Shown in pieces: positions 36,883 through 46,754 of a stretch of 64,000 bases of DNA. The stretch spans positions 1,674,001-1,738,000 of the forward strand of contig NZ_CP061295.1 of the NCBI RefSeq assembly GCF_018687535.1, given 5' to 3'. The first letter of the stretch is position 1, and the number at the start of each line of letters is the position of its first letter. Source of the stretch: Polynucleobacter sp. MWH-S4W17. Its GTDB lineage: Bacteria; Pseudomonadota; Gammaproteobacteria; Burkholderiales; Burkholderiaceae. A program made the translations under genes and the position numbers. The notes beneath the pieces are model-generated. The model saw only the letters and a list, made by a program, of their open reading frames with translations. It made no database searches and was not told the origin of the DNA.

Positions 36883-37188
36883 TTATTCAAAATGGCAAAC
36901 GTAGTGCACTGGTTGCTCAGCACGAATAATGAAATAACCACCCTTTTCCACTTCCCAGCTTTGACCGGCCTTGAACTCTTGCTCAGGGGCACCATTGATG
37001 CTGACGAAAGCATTGCCATCAACCACTTCCATAATCTCGCTAGTGCTTAAGTCAAAACGCAAGGTGCTTGGCAGTACCACACCGACTGACTTACGCACGC
37101 CATTAGGCAAGGTCACAGTATGAGAAACACACTTGCCATCAAAAAATATATTGGCCTTCTTGCCTACGGAAACTTGATCAAATTGCAT
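36883..37188 (-). CDS. ppnP: Pyrimidine/purine nucleoside phosphorylase
   Basis: A 101-residue cupin-fold protein matching E. coli PpnP (formerly YaiE, DUF1255). It cleaves many nucleosides with phosphate to base and ribose-1-phosphate. Visible family segments are KANIFFDGKCVSHTV, the GVVLPSTLRF stretch, and the closing WEVEKGGYFIIRAEQPVHYVCHF. It is preceded by argG after a 53-base gap; co-transcription with argG is possible but no functional link is evident. Confidence 0.9.
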   Translation of the reverse strand: MQFDQVSVGKKANIFFDGKCVSHTVTLPNGVRKSVGVVLPSTLRFDLSTSEIMEVVDGNAFVSINGAPEQEFKAGQSWEVEKGGYFIIRAEQPVHYVCHFE

Positions 37189-37241
37189 GCTGATTCTTTC
37201 TATTCTGTTAGGTTCTAATAGTTTGCTTGTTTTATTGTTTT

Positions 37242-38474
37242 TTATTTCTTGGCGCGCTTACGTCTAGCTGTTTCGGCAATACGCATACGTAATGCATTGA
37301 GCTTAATGAAGCCGCCAGCATCCGCTTGGTTGTATGCGCCACCATCATCATCAAAGGTTGCAATATTTTGATCAAACAAAGTATTGGCAGAGTCACGTGA
37401 AATCACAGAGACGGAACCTTTGTAGAGTTTGAGGCGAACAACGCCGTTAACAGCCTGCTGCGTATGGTCAATCAAGGTTTGGAGTGCGAGACGCTCTGGC
37501 GCCCACCACAAACCGTTGTAGATCAAGCTTGCATAACGAGGCATCAAATCATCCTTTAAGTGGGCTACTTCACGGTCCAAGGTGATACTTTCGATACCAC
37601 GATGAGCCTTTAGAAGAATGGTGCCGCCAGGCGTTTCATAACAGCCACGGCTCTTCATGCCAACAAAGCGGTTTTCCACTAAGTCGAGGCGACCAATGCC
37701 ATGTTTGCCACCAAGACGATTTAATTCAGCTAACAACTCGTGTGGCTTATAGGCTTTGCCATCAATTGCTACTGGGTCGCCAGCCTTGAATTCGATTTCG
37801 ATAATTTCTGGGGCATCTGGGGCCTTTTCAGGAGAAACGGTCCAACGCCACATAGACTCTTCTGCCTCTGCGTTTGGATTCTCAAGGTGACGACCTTCAT
37901 AGCTAATGTGCAAGAGGTTCGCGTCCATTGAGTACGGTGAACCGCCTTGCTTATGCTTCATCTCAACCGGAATGCCATGCTTTTCTGCGTAAGCCATCAA
38001 CTTCTCACGTGAAAGAAGATCCCATTCACGCCAAGGAGCAATTACCTTGATTCCCGGTTCAAGGGCGTAGTAACCTAATTCAAAGCGAACTTGGTCATTC
38101 CCTTTGCCGGTCGCGCCATGCGATACAGAGTCAGCACCAGTTAAGCGAGCAATTTCAATTTGGCGCTTAGCGATTAATGGCCGCGCAATAGAGGTGCCCA
38201 ATAAATACTCGCCCTCATAAATCGTATTCGCACGGAACATTGGGAACACAAAGTCACGAACAAACTCTTCGCGCAAGTCATCAATAAAAATGTTTTCAGG
38301 CTTGATGCCAAATTGCAAAGCCTTAGCACGTGCTGGTTCCAGCTCTTCGCCCTGACCTAAGTCAGCGGTAAAAGTCACGATCTCGCAGCCATAAGTATCT
38401 TGCAGCCACTTCAAGATCACGCTGGTATCTAGACCGCCGGAATATGCTAAGACTACTTTTTTAATATCGGACAT
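37242..38474 (-). CDS. argG: Argininosuccinate synthase
   Basis: Condenses citrulline and aspartate with ATP. The 410-residue protein has the PP-loop [15 protein letters not shown] near residue 10, [13 protein letters not shown] near 120 and the citrulline/aspartate-site segments [17 protein letters not shown] and [22 protein letters not shown]. Length is normal. It follows argF on the same strand with a 26-79 base gap depending on signals, so the two citrulline-handling genes are probably expressed together. Confidence 0.96.
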   Translation of the reverse strand: MSDIKKVVLAYSGGLDTSVILKWLQDTYGCEIVTFTADLGQGEELEPARAKALQFGIKPENIFIDDLREEFVRDFVFPMFRANTIYEGEYLLGTSIARPLIAKRQIEIARLTGADSVSHGATGKGNDQVRFELGYYALEPGIKVIAPWREWDLLSREKLMAYAEKHGIPVEMKHKQGGSPYSMDANLLHISYEGRHLENPNAEAEESMWRWTVSPEKAPDAPEIIEIEFKAGDPVAIDGKAYKPHELLAELNRLGGKHGIGRLDLVENRFVGMKSRGCYETPGGTILLKAHRGIESITLDREVAHLKDDLMPRYASLIYNGLWWAPERLALQTLIDHTQQAVNGVVRLKLYKGSVSVISRDSANTLFDQNIATFDDDGGAYNQADAGGFIKLNALRMRIAETARRKRAKK

Positions 38475-38553
38475 ATTTTTCTTATTTAATCAAAATTAAT
38501 GAAAACGAATTACTTATTCTTTGCTAACTATTTTATTGCTGAAGTTTTATTAC

Positions 38554-39501
38554 TTAATCTAAACGACCACAGAGTAAATACTCCATTAGGGCTTTTTGGA
38601 CATGCAAACGGTTTTCGGCCTCTTCCCAAACAATACTTTGAGGCCCATCAATCACTCCTGCTGAAACTTCTTCACCGCGATGTGCTGGCAAGCAGTGCAT
38701 AAATAGTGCGTCAGGCTTAGCCAAGGACATCAGCTCTTCATCCACCATCCAGTCTTGGAAAGCATTCATACGTAAAGTATTTTCGTCTTCATAACCCATA
38801 CTGGTCCAGACGTCGGTACTCACTAGGTCAGCACCTTTGCAGGCTTCTTTAGGATCGGCACAAATCGTCAAATGCTTTACAGCTTGCGGCGATAAACGCG
38901 TTGCTTCTAACTGATAACCTTCTGGCGCAGAGAAGCGTAACTGAAAATCTAAACATTCAGCTGCTTGTATCCAGGTGTAGGCCATATTATTGGCATCACC
39001 TACCCAAGCTACCGTCTTTCCTTGAATCGGGCCACGGGCCTCTACAAACGTGAAGATATCGGCCAATACTTGGCAAGGGTGAAATTCGTTAGTCAGGCCA
39101 TTAATTACCGGCACTCGTGAATTAGCAGCAAAGCGCTCAATAATGTCTTGGCCAAAGGTGCGAATCATGATGATGTCCGTCATACGTGAAATAACCTGAG
39201 CAGCGTCCTCTACAGGCTCGCCACGACCCAACTGAGTATCTCGGGTGTTCAGGTATACCGCATGACCACCAAGCTGATGGATGCCTGCCTCGAAGGAGAG
39301 GCGAGTCCGGGTGGAATGCTTCTCAAAAATCATGGCCAAAGTGCGGTCATGCAGTGGATGCCAGGTTTCATAGCTCTTGAATTTGGCCTTAAGCCACGCC
39401 GAACGCTTGAGTAAATAGTCGTACTCCTCACGAGTCAGATCAGAAAACTGCAGGTAGTGCTTTACCTTACCGGGCACTTGAGGCTTTGCCAGCGATGTCA
39501 T
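38554..39501 (-). CDS. argF: Ornithine carbamoyltransferase
   Basis: Makes citrulline from ornithine and carbamoyl phosphate. Motifs: STRTRLSFE (carbamoyl-phosphate site), HPCQVLADIF, and the C-terminal MHCLPAHRGEEV with the catalytic Cys. From the ATG at 39501 the length is 315 residues, close to the family's usual 305-310. Longer in-frame starts exist at 39534 (ATG, preceded by an A-rich GAAGAAAAA) and 39546 (TTG), adding 11 or 15 residues; the choice is uncertain. It precedes argG. Confidence 0.92.
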   Translation of the reverse strand: MTSLAKPQVPGKVKHYLQFSDLTREEYDYLLKRSAWLKAKFKSYETWHPLHDRTLAMIFEKHSTRTRLSFEAGIHQLGGHAVYLNTRDTQLGRGEPVEDAAQVISRMTDIIMIRTFGQDIIERFAANSRVPVINGLTNEFHPCQVLADIFTFVEARGPIQGKTVAWVGDANNMAYTWIQAAECLDFQLRFSAPEGYQLEATRLSPQAVKHLTICADPKEACKGADLVSTDVWTSMGYEDENTLRMNAFQDWMVDEELMSLAKPDALFMHCLPAHRGEEVSAGVIDGPQSIVWEEAENRLHVQKALMEYLLCGRLD

Positions 39502-39653
39502 AGTTGAGCTTTCTACTAAAGTTTTGGCTTGCATTTTTTTCTTCAAACATTCGGCTGCACGAAAATAGACCCTAAAGCCATCTTACGGCCAACTTGGGCT
39601 GTTAAGCTAGAGGACTTAGTAATTCCATTTCTTACAACCATCATTACGCGAAC

Positions 39654-39968
39654 TTGAACCACAAAAAGCTTTTCATTCAAGGCATTACCACTTCTGGCAA
39701 ACCATTTCGGCCCAGCGATTGGGCGGAGCGTCTGTGCGGGGTGATGGCTACTTTTCGCCCCCCGGGTGACTCCGGAGACCCTCGCTTCACTTATTCGCCC
39801 TATGTCAGACCAGTGCTTATTGCAAAAGTGAAATGCGTTGTTATTGATACTCGACTGAGGGACCTAGATCCTCGAGCGCTAGACTTTGTCATGAACTTTG
39901 CCAAAGACAATAGCCTACCAATCGAAGAGGCGTGTGAGTTCAACCCAACAACCCCAACCCAGCCTTAA
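39654..39968 (+). CDS. DUF3579 protein
   Basis: A 104-residue protein of the DUF3579 family, whose members in betaproteobacteria sit between argF and rpsT as here. Recognisable parts are GITTSGKPFRPSDWAERLCGVM, split in this note as a family landmark, and LDPRALDFVMNFAKDN. Function unknown. It starts with TTG at 39654; no in-frame ATG or GTG is found upstream before the family N-terminus. It diverges from argF and converges on rpsT. Confidence 0.82.
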   Translation: MNHKKLFIQGITTSGKPFRPSDWAERLCGVMATFRPPGDSGDPRFTYSPYVRPVLIAKVKCVVIDTRLRDLDPRALDFVMNFAKDNSLPIEEACEFNPTTPTQP

Positions 39969-39998
39969 AAACAAAAACCCGCTCTGATGAGGAGCGGG
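39969..39998 (-). terminator. Rho-independent terminator after rpsT
   Basis: Reading leftward, CCCGCTC-CTCATCA-GAGCGGG is followed by TTTTTGTTTTT. A second small hairpin (GGTCGAA/TTCGACC at 40003-40021) lies between it and the rpsT stop. The DUF3579 stop codon lies within the terminator's T-run. Confidence 0.88.
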
Positions 39999-40041
39999 CT
40001 TAGGTCGAAACTACTTCGACCAGCCTAAAACTAAAACTGTA

Positions 40042-40308
40042 TTACGCTGCCATCGCCTTGATAGCTGCAGACAAACGTGACTTCTGACGAGCTGCAGTGT
40101 TTTTGTGAGCAATCTTTTTGTCAGCAATCTTGTCGATTGTTGCTTGGGTTGCCGCGAAAACTTTCGCAGCAGAAGCTTTGTCACCAGTTTCAATCGCTTT
40201 ACGAACTGCCTTAATGGAAGTGCGGAGCTTTGAACGCAAACTGGAGTTATGTTCGTTTTGTTTTACTGCTTGGCGTGCACGCTTGCGCGCTTGTGCTGTA
40301 TTGGCCAT
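40042..40308 (-). CDS. rpsT: 30S ribosomal protein S20
   Basis: An 88-residue, very basic, helical protein of the S20 family ([34 protein letters not shown] near the end). It binds the 5' domain of 16S rRNA. It faces away from murJ across a 151-base gap, the standard arrangement in proteobacteria. Confidence 0.97.
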   Translation of the reverse strand: MANTAQARKRARQAVKQNEHNSSLRSKLRTSIKAVRKAIETGDKASAAKVFAATQATIDKIADKKIAHKNTAARQKSRLSAAIKAMAA

Positions 40309-40459
40309 CTTTAAACCTTGCCTCTATAAAATGCAAAATGCGATTAGTTAAAAATCTTGCGGACTTGCCAAAATCATAAGCAAGCTCGCCAAAACCCAAG
40401 ATTTTACCTTAAAGGGGCAAAAAAGCCCAGCCGACCGATAAATAGGTGAAAATCGCCTC

Positions 40460-42013
40460 ATGAATCTGCTTTCTGCCGCTGCCAAGGTCAGCTCCCTAAC
40501 CATGCTGTCCCGTATTACGGGCCTGCTCCGGGAGACCCTCATTGCCCGTAGTTTTGGGGCCTCCGAGTGGACAGATGCCTTTAATGTTGCTTTTAGGCTA
40601 CCCAATTTGCTACGTCGGCTATTTGCCGAAGGAGCCTTTTCTCAAGCTTTTGTGCCGATTTTGGGCGAAATTGCCACAAACGAAGATCAAACTAAGGCCA
40701 AAATCCTCATAAATGCGGTCGCCACGCTCTTATTTTGGGCTTTGCTGCTCACGGTACTGCTAGGAGTCATTGGTGCCCCAGTACTCATTCTGGTGATTGC
40801 TACCGGGTTTAAAGGTGGTCCAGCCTATGACGCCAGCGTCGTTATGACCCAAATCATGTTCCCCTATATTGGACTGATTTCTATGGTCTCTCTCTCAGCA
40901 GGGATCTTGAACACTTATCACCGCTTTGCAATTCCGGCATTTACGCCTGTCTTGCTCAATCTTGCCTTAATTGGTAGCGCCATCTTTTTGGCACCCCACT
41001 TAGAGCAACCAATTTATGCCTTAAGTATTGGTGTTTTACTTGGCGGAATACTGCAACTTGCCCTTCAAGTTCCAACGCTTGCTCGACTCGGCCTATTGCC
41101 TCGTATTGGTTTGTTACCTGGCGCCATTAAATCAGCCGTCACCAACCCGGAAGCTAGGCGCGTCATGAAATTAATGGGCCCAGCAGTTTTTGCAGTCTCT
41201 GTTGCGCAAATCTCTCTGATCATTAATACGAATATTGCTTCGCGTCTGCAGGCAGGAAGTGTGTCATGGTTATCTTACGCAGATCGCTTGATGGAATTTC
41301 CAACTGCACTACTGGGTGTTGCCTTGGGAACCGTTCTTTTACCAAGTCTCAGTAAGGCCAACGCCAAAAATGATTTAGTACATGCTGGTGAGTTACTCAT
41401 CTGGGGATTGCAGCTCACCTTCCTGCTAGCTGCACCTTGCGCAATTGCACTCTTTATCTTTGGCGAGCCTTTAGCGGCGGTCTTGTATCACTACGGCAAA
41501 TTCAGTGCGCTTGATGTCTTGATGACGCAACGTGCATTAGCGGCTTATGGGGTTGGCCTCATTGGTTTGATTCTGGTGAAAATTTTGGCGCCTGGATTTT
41601 ATTCACGTCAAGATATCCGCACACCCGTGAAGATTGGGCTACTCGTTTTAGTAGCCACTCAGTTAGCCAATCTAGTATTCGTACCTTGGCTTGGTCATGC
41701 TGGCCTTGCCCTTTCAGTTGGCACTGGTGCTTGTCTGAATGCCGCCTTGCTCTGGGTTGGACTGCATCGACGCGGAGCCCTGCCGAATTCAGGCTGGCTG
41801 AAGTACCTCGGTCAGCTATTGTTAGCCCTCATCCCCTTCGCAGCAGTGCTTTTTTATGCTGCTGGCACACACAATTGGATTGCCCTCCAAGCTGAGCCAT
41901 GGCTACGTATTGGCTTGGTGGGAACATGGCTAGGTCTTGCCGCCATTGTTTACTTCGCATCCCTGGGCTTGGTTGGAATTCGCTGGCAAAAATTCTTGCG
42001 TCATGCAAAATAG
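40460..42013 (+). CDS. murJ: Lipid II flippase MurJ
   Basis: A 517-residue MOP-superfamily membrane protein with about 14 helices that moves lipid II across the inner membrane for peptidoglycan synthesis. Conserved parts include SRITGLLRETLIARSFG near residue 15, FNVAFRLPNLLRRLFAEGAFSQAFVP near 45-70, and FPTALLGVALGTVLLPSLS. Length is normal. sirB1 follows after 5 bases, so the two are almost certainly co-transcribed. Confidence 0.95.
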   Translation: MNLLSAAAKVSSLTMLSRITGLLRETLIARSFGASEWTDAFNVAFRLPNLLRRLFAEGAFSQAFVPILGEIATNEDQTKAKILINAVATLLFWALLLTVLLGVIGAPVLILVIATGFKGGPAYDASVVMTQIMFPYIGLISMVSLSAGILNTYHRFAIPAFTPVLLNLALIGSAIFLAPHLEQPIYALSIGVLLGGILQLALQVPTLARLGLLPRIGLLPGAIKSAVTNPEARRVMKLMGPAVFAVSVAQISLIINTNIASRLQAGSVSWLSYADRLMEFPTALLGVALGTVLLPSLSKANAKNDLVHAGELLIWGLQLTFLLAAPCAIALFIFGEPLAAVLYHYGKFSALDVLMTQRALAAYGVGLIGLILVKILAPGFYSRQDIRTPVKIGLLVLVATQLANLVFVPWLGHAGLALSVGTGACLNAALLWVGLHRRGALPNSGWLKYLGQLLLALIPFAAVLFYAAGTHNWIALQAEPWLRIGLVGTWLGLAAIVYFASLGLVGIRWQKFLRHAK

Positions 42014-42018
42014 CCAGT

Positions 42019-42861
42019 ATGCCAACACAACAACTCGACTATTTCACCTCCCTAGTTGCTGAAGACGAACATCTGCCACTAACGGAAGCAGCAATTGCTG
42101 TCGCACAGCACGCCTATCCTGATCTTGATGTTCAAGGGGTACTCGATCAAATTGATGAGATGGGTAACAAACTCAAAACTCGCATCACGCCGGATACCTC
42201 ACCCGTTCAGCGCTTACAAATTTTGAAGCATTTCTTTTATACCGAGTTGGGTTTTGGCCCAAATCCAAATGATTTTTATGCTCCCGAGAATTCGTACTTG
42301 CATTACATTCTCGAAAATCGCAGAGGGATCCCCATCTCATTAGCGATTTTGATGATGGAATTAGGCAATCAAATTGGTTTGAAAATTCGGGGGGTTTCAT
42401 TTCCAAATCACTTCATGATGCGCATCTCTTTGCAGCAGGGTGAAGTCATCATGGATCCCTTGACTGGTGAATCGTTATCAAAGACTCAGTTACAAGAAAT
42501 GCTCGATCCCTACTTAGACGCTAAAGGCTATCGGGGTGACTTGAGTCTGCCGCTCAATATATTCCTGCGCGCCTCTAGCTCGAGAGAGATTCTGTCGCGC
42601 TTTCTGAGAAACCTCAAAATGATTTACTCAGAACATGAGCGCTGGGAGCGTTTACTAGGCATTCAAGAGCGTTTGGTGATCCTGTTACCAGACTCTATTG
42701 AAGAGATTCGGGACCGGGGTTTGATTTTTGCGCAACTTGAGTACTTACGTCCCGCATTGGCGGATATGCATCGCTATCTCAGCGAAGTTCCAGAAGCTGA
42801 GGATGCTGGCGACATCCGCGAGCACATTGCCACACTTGAAAGTCAAACCAAGCTGCACTAA
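42019..42861 (+). CDS. SirB1-family transglutaminase-like/TPR protein
   Basis: About 280 residues. The N-terminal half carries the transglutaminase-like core NSYLHYILENRRGIPISLAILMMEL (listed as a landmark) and NHFMMRI with its His; the C-terminal part is helical with tetratricopeptide-like features. Proteins of this family are annotated SirB1 and have no settled function; a catalytic Cys is not obvious here. The ATG at 42019 is chosen because the longer frame (from 41899) would run through murJ. Confidence 0.8.
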   Translation: MPTQQLDYFTSLVAEDEHLPLTEAAIAVAQHAYPDLDVQGVLDQIDEMGNKLKTRITPDTSPVQRLQILKHFFYTELGFGPNPNDFYAPENSYLHYILENRRGIPISLAILMMELGNQIGLKIRGVSFPNHFMMRISLQQGEVIMDPLTGESLSKTQLQEMLDPYLDAKGYRGDLSLPLNIFLRASSSREILSRFLRNLKMIYSEHERWERLLGIQERLVILLPDSIEEIRDRGLIFAQLEYLRPALADMHRYLSEVPEAEDAGDIREHIATLESQTKLH

Positions 42862-42906
42862 GGCCGAGTGGGCATTAGTGTTAGTACTTTGGTTTTTAAA
42901 CTTCTG

Positions 42907-43551
42907 TTAGCTTTTCTTACGCTGAAAAATTTTATAGCCTGCTGCAAATAACACTGGCACAGCAGCTGCACCCACGCCAACCAGCACGATCACATTGAGG
43001 TTCTGACGGATAACGGGAATATTGCCAAAGAAATAGCCAGCAACTACCAACCCAAAGACCCACAACGCCGCACCAGTGATATTGAATAACTGGAAGCGTG
43101 AGAAGTTCATCTCGGATACGCCGGCAATAAAAGGTGCAAAGGTACGAATAATTGGCAAGAAGCGGGCAAGGATGATTGTTTTGCCACCATGCTTTTCATA
43201 AAACGCGTGGGTTTTTAATAAAGCGCCTTGATCAATCCAGCGCGATTGACTACTGAACACCCTTTTACCAATCCAACGACCAATGAAGTAGTTCACCGTA
43301 TTACCCGCGACTGCAGCAATCAATAAACCCATACACAAGGTCCAGATATTGAAATGCTCGGTAGCGCAATAGGCACCTGCAATGAATAAGAGTGAGTCTC
43401 CAGGCAAGAAAGGTGCAACCACTAAGCCTGTTTCTGCAAAAACAATAGTAAATAGGAGGCCATAGGCCCAAGGACCGTATTGCTGAATCACCACATCTAG
43501 ATGTTTATCAATATGCAGCAATAAATCACTGATTTGCAAAAGGGTATCCAT
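42907..43551 (-). CDS. DedA-family membrane protein
   Basis: A 214-residue inner-membrane protein of the DedA/VTT family with about five helices. It has the family's ETGLVVAPFLPGDSLLF motif near residue 40 and the re-entrant-loop segment ARFLPIIRTFAPFIAG near 130 with the conserved Arg and Pro. Members help recycle undecaprenyl phosphate or move phospholipids across the membrane. A TTG one codon upstream of the ATG is ignored. It converges on sirB1 and faces away from miaA. Confidence 0.9.
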   Translation of the reverse strand: MDTLLQISDLLLHIDKHLDVVIQQYGPWAYGLLFTIVFAETGLVVAPFLPGDSLLFIAGAYCATEHFNIWTLCMGLLIAAVAGNTVNYFIGRWIGKRVFSSQSRWIDQGALLKTHAFYEKHGGKTIILARFLPIIRTFAPFIAGVSEMNFSRFQLFNITGAALWVFGLVVAGYFFGNIPVIRQNLNVIVLVGVGAAAVPVLFAAGYKIFQRKKS

Positions 43552-43598
43552 CAACTCGCTCTCTAACTTATGGGTTGTTGCGGATATTAACAGGCTCT

Positions 43599-43604
43599 TA
43601 TAAT
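43599..43604 (+). promoter_or_regulatory. Putative miaA -10 hexamer
   Basis: A perfect TATAAT separated from the miaA ATG by only 5 bases; TTGTTG 18 bases further upstream is a weak -35. Predicts a leaderless or near-leaderless mRNA. Confidence 0.6.
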
Positions 43605-43609
43605 CAGGT

Positions 43610-44617
43610 ATGCCAACTGAACCCTACATTCAGCCTATGCATGCTCCTGATGAAGTCTCAACGCTTTGTATTGTTGGGCCCACTGGAGCAGGCAAAACCC
43701 ATCTCGCCATGTCTTTGGCTGCGTATGCTAAATCCATTGGCCTAACGATTGAACTTATCAGTATGGATTCTGCTTTGGTCTATCGGGGTCTAGATATCGG
43801 GAGTGCCAAACCAACTAAGTCAGAGCAAGCTGCGGTTATTCATCATCTGATTGACATCATTGATCCGACTGAAGTGTATTCAGCGGCACGTTTTGCTAAT
43901 GATGCAAAACGTCTTTGCACCGAGATTCGCGCGCGAGGCAATATTCCAGTGGTGGTTGGCGGAACGATGTTGTATTGGCGGGCGTGGGCGCATGGCCTCT
44001 CCTCGCTCCCTCCAGCAAATCCTGAAATTCGTGCTCGCTTGGATGAAGAGGGTAAAGCCATTGGCTGGCCAGCAATGCACGACAAGCTTGCCAAGATTGA
44101 TCCTGAAACTGCAGCACGCTTAAAGCCAAATGATTCTCAGCGAGTGCAGCGCGCTCTAGAAGTTTATGAAATTACTGGCAAACCGATGTCTATATTACTG
44201 GCCGACTCACCCAGTGAAGATGGCAGAGAAGGCTCAGCGATTCCGTCATGGATTAAGTTAGTTTCACTTGAACCAAGCGATCGTAAGCGATTACATCTGA
44301 ACTTAGAAAGGCGTTTTGATGAAATGCTTGCCGCTGGATTTATGGATGAAGTCAAAACTCTGCGTACCAATACTGGATTGCATGCGGATCTTCCAGCGAT
44401 ACGTTCGGTTGGTTATCGCCAAGCTTGGGAGTTTCTCAATGGTGAAATTGATGCTGAAGAAATGCGCTACAAAGCATTGGCAGCCACGCGCCAACTTGGT
44501 AAGCGTCAACTGACTTGGCTGCGTGCAATAGATGGAAGAAGCACATTTGACCCCTTCAACCCGGAAGAACTGAAGGCGGCATTAGATTACTGCAAAAGCA
44601 ATCTCATCCAAAAATAA
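43610..44617 (+). CDS. miaA: tRNA dimethylallyltransferase
   Basis: Adds a dimethylallyl group to A37 of tRNAs that read UNN codons. The 335-residue protein has the P-loop GPTGAGKTHLA near residue 23, MDSALVYRGLDIGSAKPT and the tRNA-binding RSVGYRQAWEFL segment. The dimethylallyl donor comes from the MEP pathway that IspH completes. ATG 43610 is 9 codons before a second ATG (43637); the perfect TATAAT 5 bases upstream suggests translation at the first ATG without a leader. Confidence 0.94.
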   Translation: MPTEPYIQPMHAPDEVSTLCIVGPTGAGKTHLAMSLAAYAKSIGLTIELISMDSALVYRGLDIGSAKPTKSEQAAVIHHLIDIIDPTEVYSAARFANDAKRLCTEIRARGNIPVVVGGTMLYWRAWAHGLSSLPPANPEIRARLDEEGKAIGWPAMHDKLAKIDPETAARLKPNDSQRVQRALEVYEITGKPMSILLADSPSEDGREGSAIPSWIKLVSLEPSDRKRLHLNLERRFDEMLAAGFMDEVKTLRTNTGLHADLPAIRSVGYRQAWEFLNGEIDAEEMRYKALAATRQLGKRQLTWLRAIDGRSTFDPFNPEELKAALDYCKSNLIQK

Positions 44618-44628
44618 AAATAGATCGT

Positions 44629-45681
44629 TTAGATAACGATGGTTTGTGGCGCATCTTTTGGACGCTCCACCACCTCACCAACTGTCCAAGCCTTAAGACC
44701 TTGCGCAGTTAATGATTTGATTGCTGTATCTACTTGATCAGGCGCAACAATCACAACCATACCGATGCCGCAGTTAAATACGCGCACCATTTCTGCATCA
44801 GCAACGCCGCCCTTCATTTGCAACCAGCGGAAAAGGTCTGGCATTTGCCAGCTATCGCGATGTAAAACAGCTTGAGTATTTTCTGGAAGTACACGTGGCA
44901 CGTTATCCACCAAACCACCGCCAGTGATATGCGCCATTCCTTTTACATTAATTTCAGCAATCAATTTGAGAAGTGGCTTCACATAAATCTCAGTTGGCGC
45001 CATCACGACATCACCCAATGGACGACCACCTAAATCATCCGTTGGCTTTGCACCAGCACGCTCAATAATCTTACGGACTAATGAGTAGCCATTTGAATGC
45101 GCGCCACTAGAGCCAATTGCTAATACCGCATCACCAGGAACAATGGTTGCGCCAGTAATGATTTTGGATTTTTCAACTGCACCCACTGCAAATCCAGCTA
45201 AGTCATATTCACCTGGAGGGTACATGCCTGGCATTTCTGCAGTTTCGCCACCGATTAATGCGCAGCCAGATAATTCACAACCCTTGGCAATACCACCAAC
45301 AACCGTAGCCGCTGTATCGACAGTCAACTTGCCGCACGCAAAGTAGTCCAAGAAGAAAAGGGGCTCTGCACCCTGAACTAGGATGTCATTCACACTCATA
45401 GCGACCAAGTCTTGACCAATGGTTTCATGACGATTCCACTCAAAAGCAAGCCTTAGCTTGGTACCAACGCCATCGGTACCAGATACCAAAACTGGCTCTT
45501 TAAAGCGCTTAGGCACCTCAAAAAGGGCTCCAAAGCCACCAATTCCAGCCAAAACACCCTCGCGCATGGTTTTCTTGGCAAGCGGCTTAATGCGGTCAAC
45601 CAGGGCATCGCCAGCATCAATATCGACACCAGCGTCACGGTAGGAAAGGCCTTTTGAGGAAGAATTAGTAGATGAGGTCAT
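44629..45681 (-). CDS. purM: Phosphoribosylformylglycinamidine cyclo-ligase
   Basis: Fifth step of purine synthesis (AIR synthetase). The 350-residue protein shows [20 protein letters not shown] near the start, [13 protein letters not shown] near residue 67 and [21 protein letters not shown] near 140, shown here as family landmarks. Length is standard. It converges on miaA with an 11-base gap and diverges from perM, where TAATAT stands 12 bases before the ATG. Confidence 0.96.
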   Translation of the reverse strand: MTSSTNSSSKGLSYRDAGVDIDAGDALVDRIKPLAKKTMREGVLAGIGGFGALFEVPKRFKEPVLVSGTDGVGTKLRLAFEWNRHETIGQDLVAMSVNDILVQGAEPLFFLDYFACGKLTVDTAATVVGGIAKGCELSGCALIGGETAEMPGMYPPGEYDLAGFAVGAVEKSKIITGATIVPGDAVLAIGSSGAHSNGYSLVRKIIERAGAKPTDDLGGRPLGDVVMAPTEIYVKPLLKLIAEINVKGMAHITGGGLVDNVPRVLPENTQAVLHRDSWQMPDLFRWLQMKGGVADAEMVRVFNCGIGMVVIVAPDQVDTAIKSLTAQGLKAWTVGEVVERPKDAPQTIVI

Positions 45682-45721
45682 GTCAGCGCTGGAATATTAG
45701 TAAAAAATGCTACTAGGTCAG

Positions 45722-45727
45722 TAGAAT
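45722..45727 (+). promoter_or_regulatory. Putative perM-operon -10 hexamer
   Basis: TAGAAT followed by a leader of about 20 bases carrying AGAGGA, 9 bases before the ATG at 45754. This pairing supports the ATG over the TTG at 45730. Confidence 0.4.
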
Positions 45728-45753
45728 CATTGAATTCTAGAGGATTACTCGTC

Positions 45754-46743
45754 ATGGCTGAAATTTTTACCCCTTTTCTGGCTGCATTCATCCTTGCCTA
45801 CATCCTGAGGCCTGCTTTTCTATGGCTGGAAAGAAGACGCTTAGCCGCATCTTTGGCCGCAGCCCTCACCGTAGTACTGGGTCTGACAGTCGTAATTGCG
45901 ATTGTGAGCCTATTTATTGGCCTCCTCAAAACAGAAATTCCCCTAATAAAAGCCCAGCTACCAACATGGATAGCAAATACGCAAGCATGGCTAGGCCCAA
46001 AATTAGCTGATTTTCATATTGATGTTGATTGGGGCAGCCTAAAAAGCACCGCCTCTCAAAAAATTTCGGAACACATTAGCGACAATGCTGACTCTCTGAT
46101 GAGTACTACGATAGATACCGTACTCATGTCGGGTAGCTCAGTAATTACTGGCTTTGTAAATTCCGTATTAATTCTATTTGTGATGTTTTATTTATTGATC
46201 GATTGGAATCAATTTTTTCAGTACGTCAAAAATTTAGTGCCTAAGCGCGCCCAAGAAACCGTACATCATCTTGCAATGCATACCGATGGACTGCTCTCGC
46301 AGTATCTCAATGGCATGGTGATTGTTGTCTCCATCATGTCCGCTTTTTATAGTATTAGCTTAAGTTTAATCGGCATTAGAGGTGCCGTTGCCTTGGGTGT
46401 ATTTACAGCATTAATGATTGTGATTCCCTATATTGGTATCGCACTAGGATTCACGCTTGCTATAGTTTCGGCCCTTCTTCAATTTGGTCCGGGCTCAGAA
46501 ATCATCGGTGTTCTAGTCATCTATGGAATTGGGCAATTCTTAGAAGGCTTCTTCTTAACGCCACGCCTAGTGGGCGAGCGCATTGGCCTGCATCCCGTTG
46601 CCGTTCTGTTTGCCTTGCTTTTTTTTGGCAAGCTATTTGGCTTCTTTGGTGTATTACTCGCCCTACCAATTAGTGCGGTCAGCTTAGTCTTAGTCCAGTA
46701 CTTATGGTCTATTTATACGCAAAGCTCTTGGTATCAAAAATAA
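45754..46743 (+). CDS. AI-2E/PerM-family membrane protein with a short N-terminus
   Basis: About 329 residues with multiple hydrophobic helices and a large soluble loop (residues about 60-130), as in the AI-2E exporter/PerM family; the family end ERIGLHPVAVLFALLFFGKLFGFFG is clear. The family usually has an extra hydrophobic segment before the FTPFLAAFILAY helix; here the protein begins almost at that helix. AGAGGA supports the ATG at 45754. Transported substrate is unknown. It leads the perM-hda-HAD-pcnB-folK run. Confidence 0.82.
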   Translation: MAEIFTPFLAAFILAYILRPAFLWLERRRLAASLAAALTVVLGLTVVIAIVSLFIGLLKTEIPLIKAQLPTWIANTQAWLGPKLADFHIDVDWGSLKSTASQKISEHISDNADSLMSTTIDTVLMSGSSVITGFVNSVLILFVMFYLLIDWNQFFQYVKNLVPKRAQETVHHLAMHTDGLLSQYLNGMVIVVSIMSAFYSISLSLIGIRGAVALGVFTALMIVIPYIGIALGFTLAIVSALLQFGPGSEIIGVLVIYGIGQFLEGFFLTPRLVGERIGLHPVAVLFALLFFGKLFGFFGVLLALPISAVSLVLVQYLWSIYTQSSWYQK

Positions 46744-46754
46744 GTTTGGTAGCA

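Noticed and set aside
36558..37022. 154-codon open frame on the minus strand
   Set aside because: Runs across the DUF192 gene, a bidirectional terminator and ppnP; no ribosome site or motif.
41899..42018. Longer N-terminus for the SirB1-like protein
   Set aside because: The extra 40 codons are out-of-frame murJ sequence.
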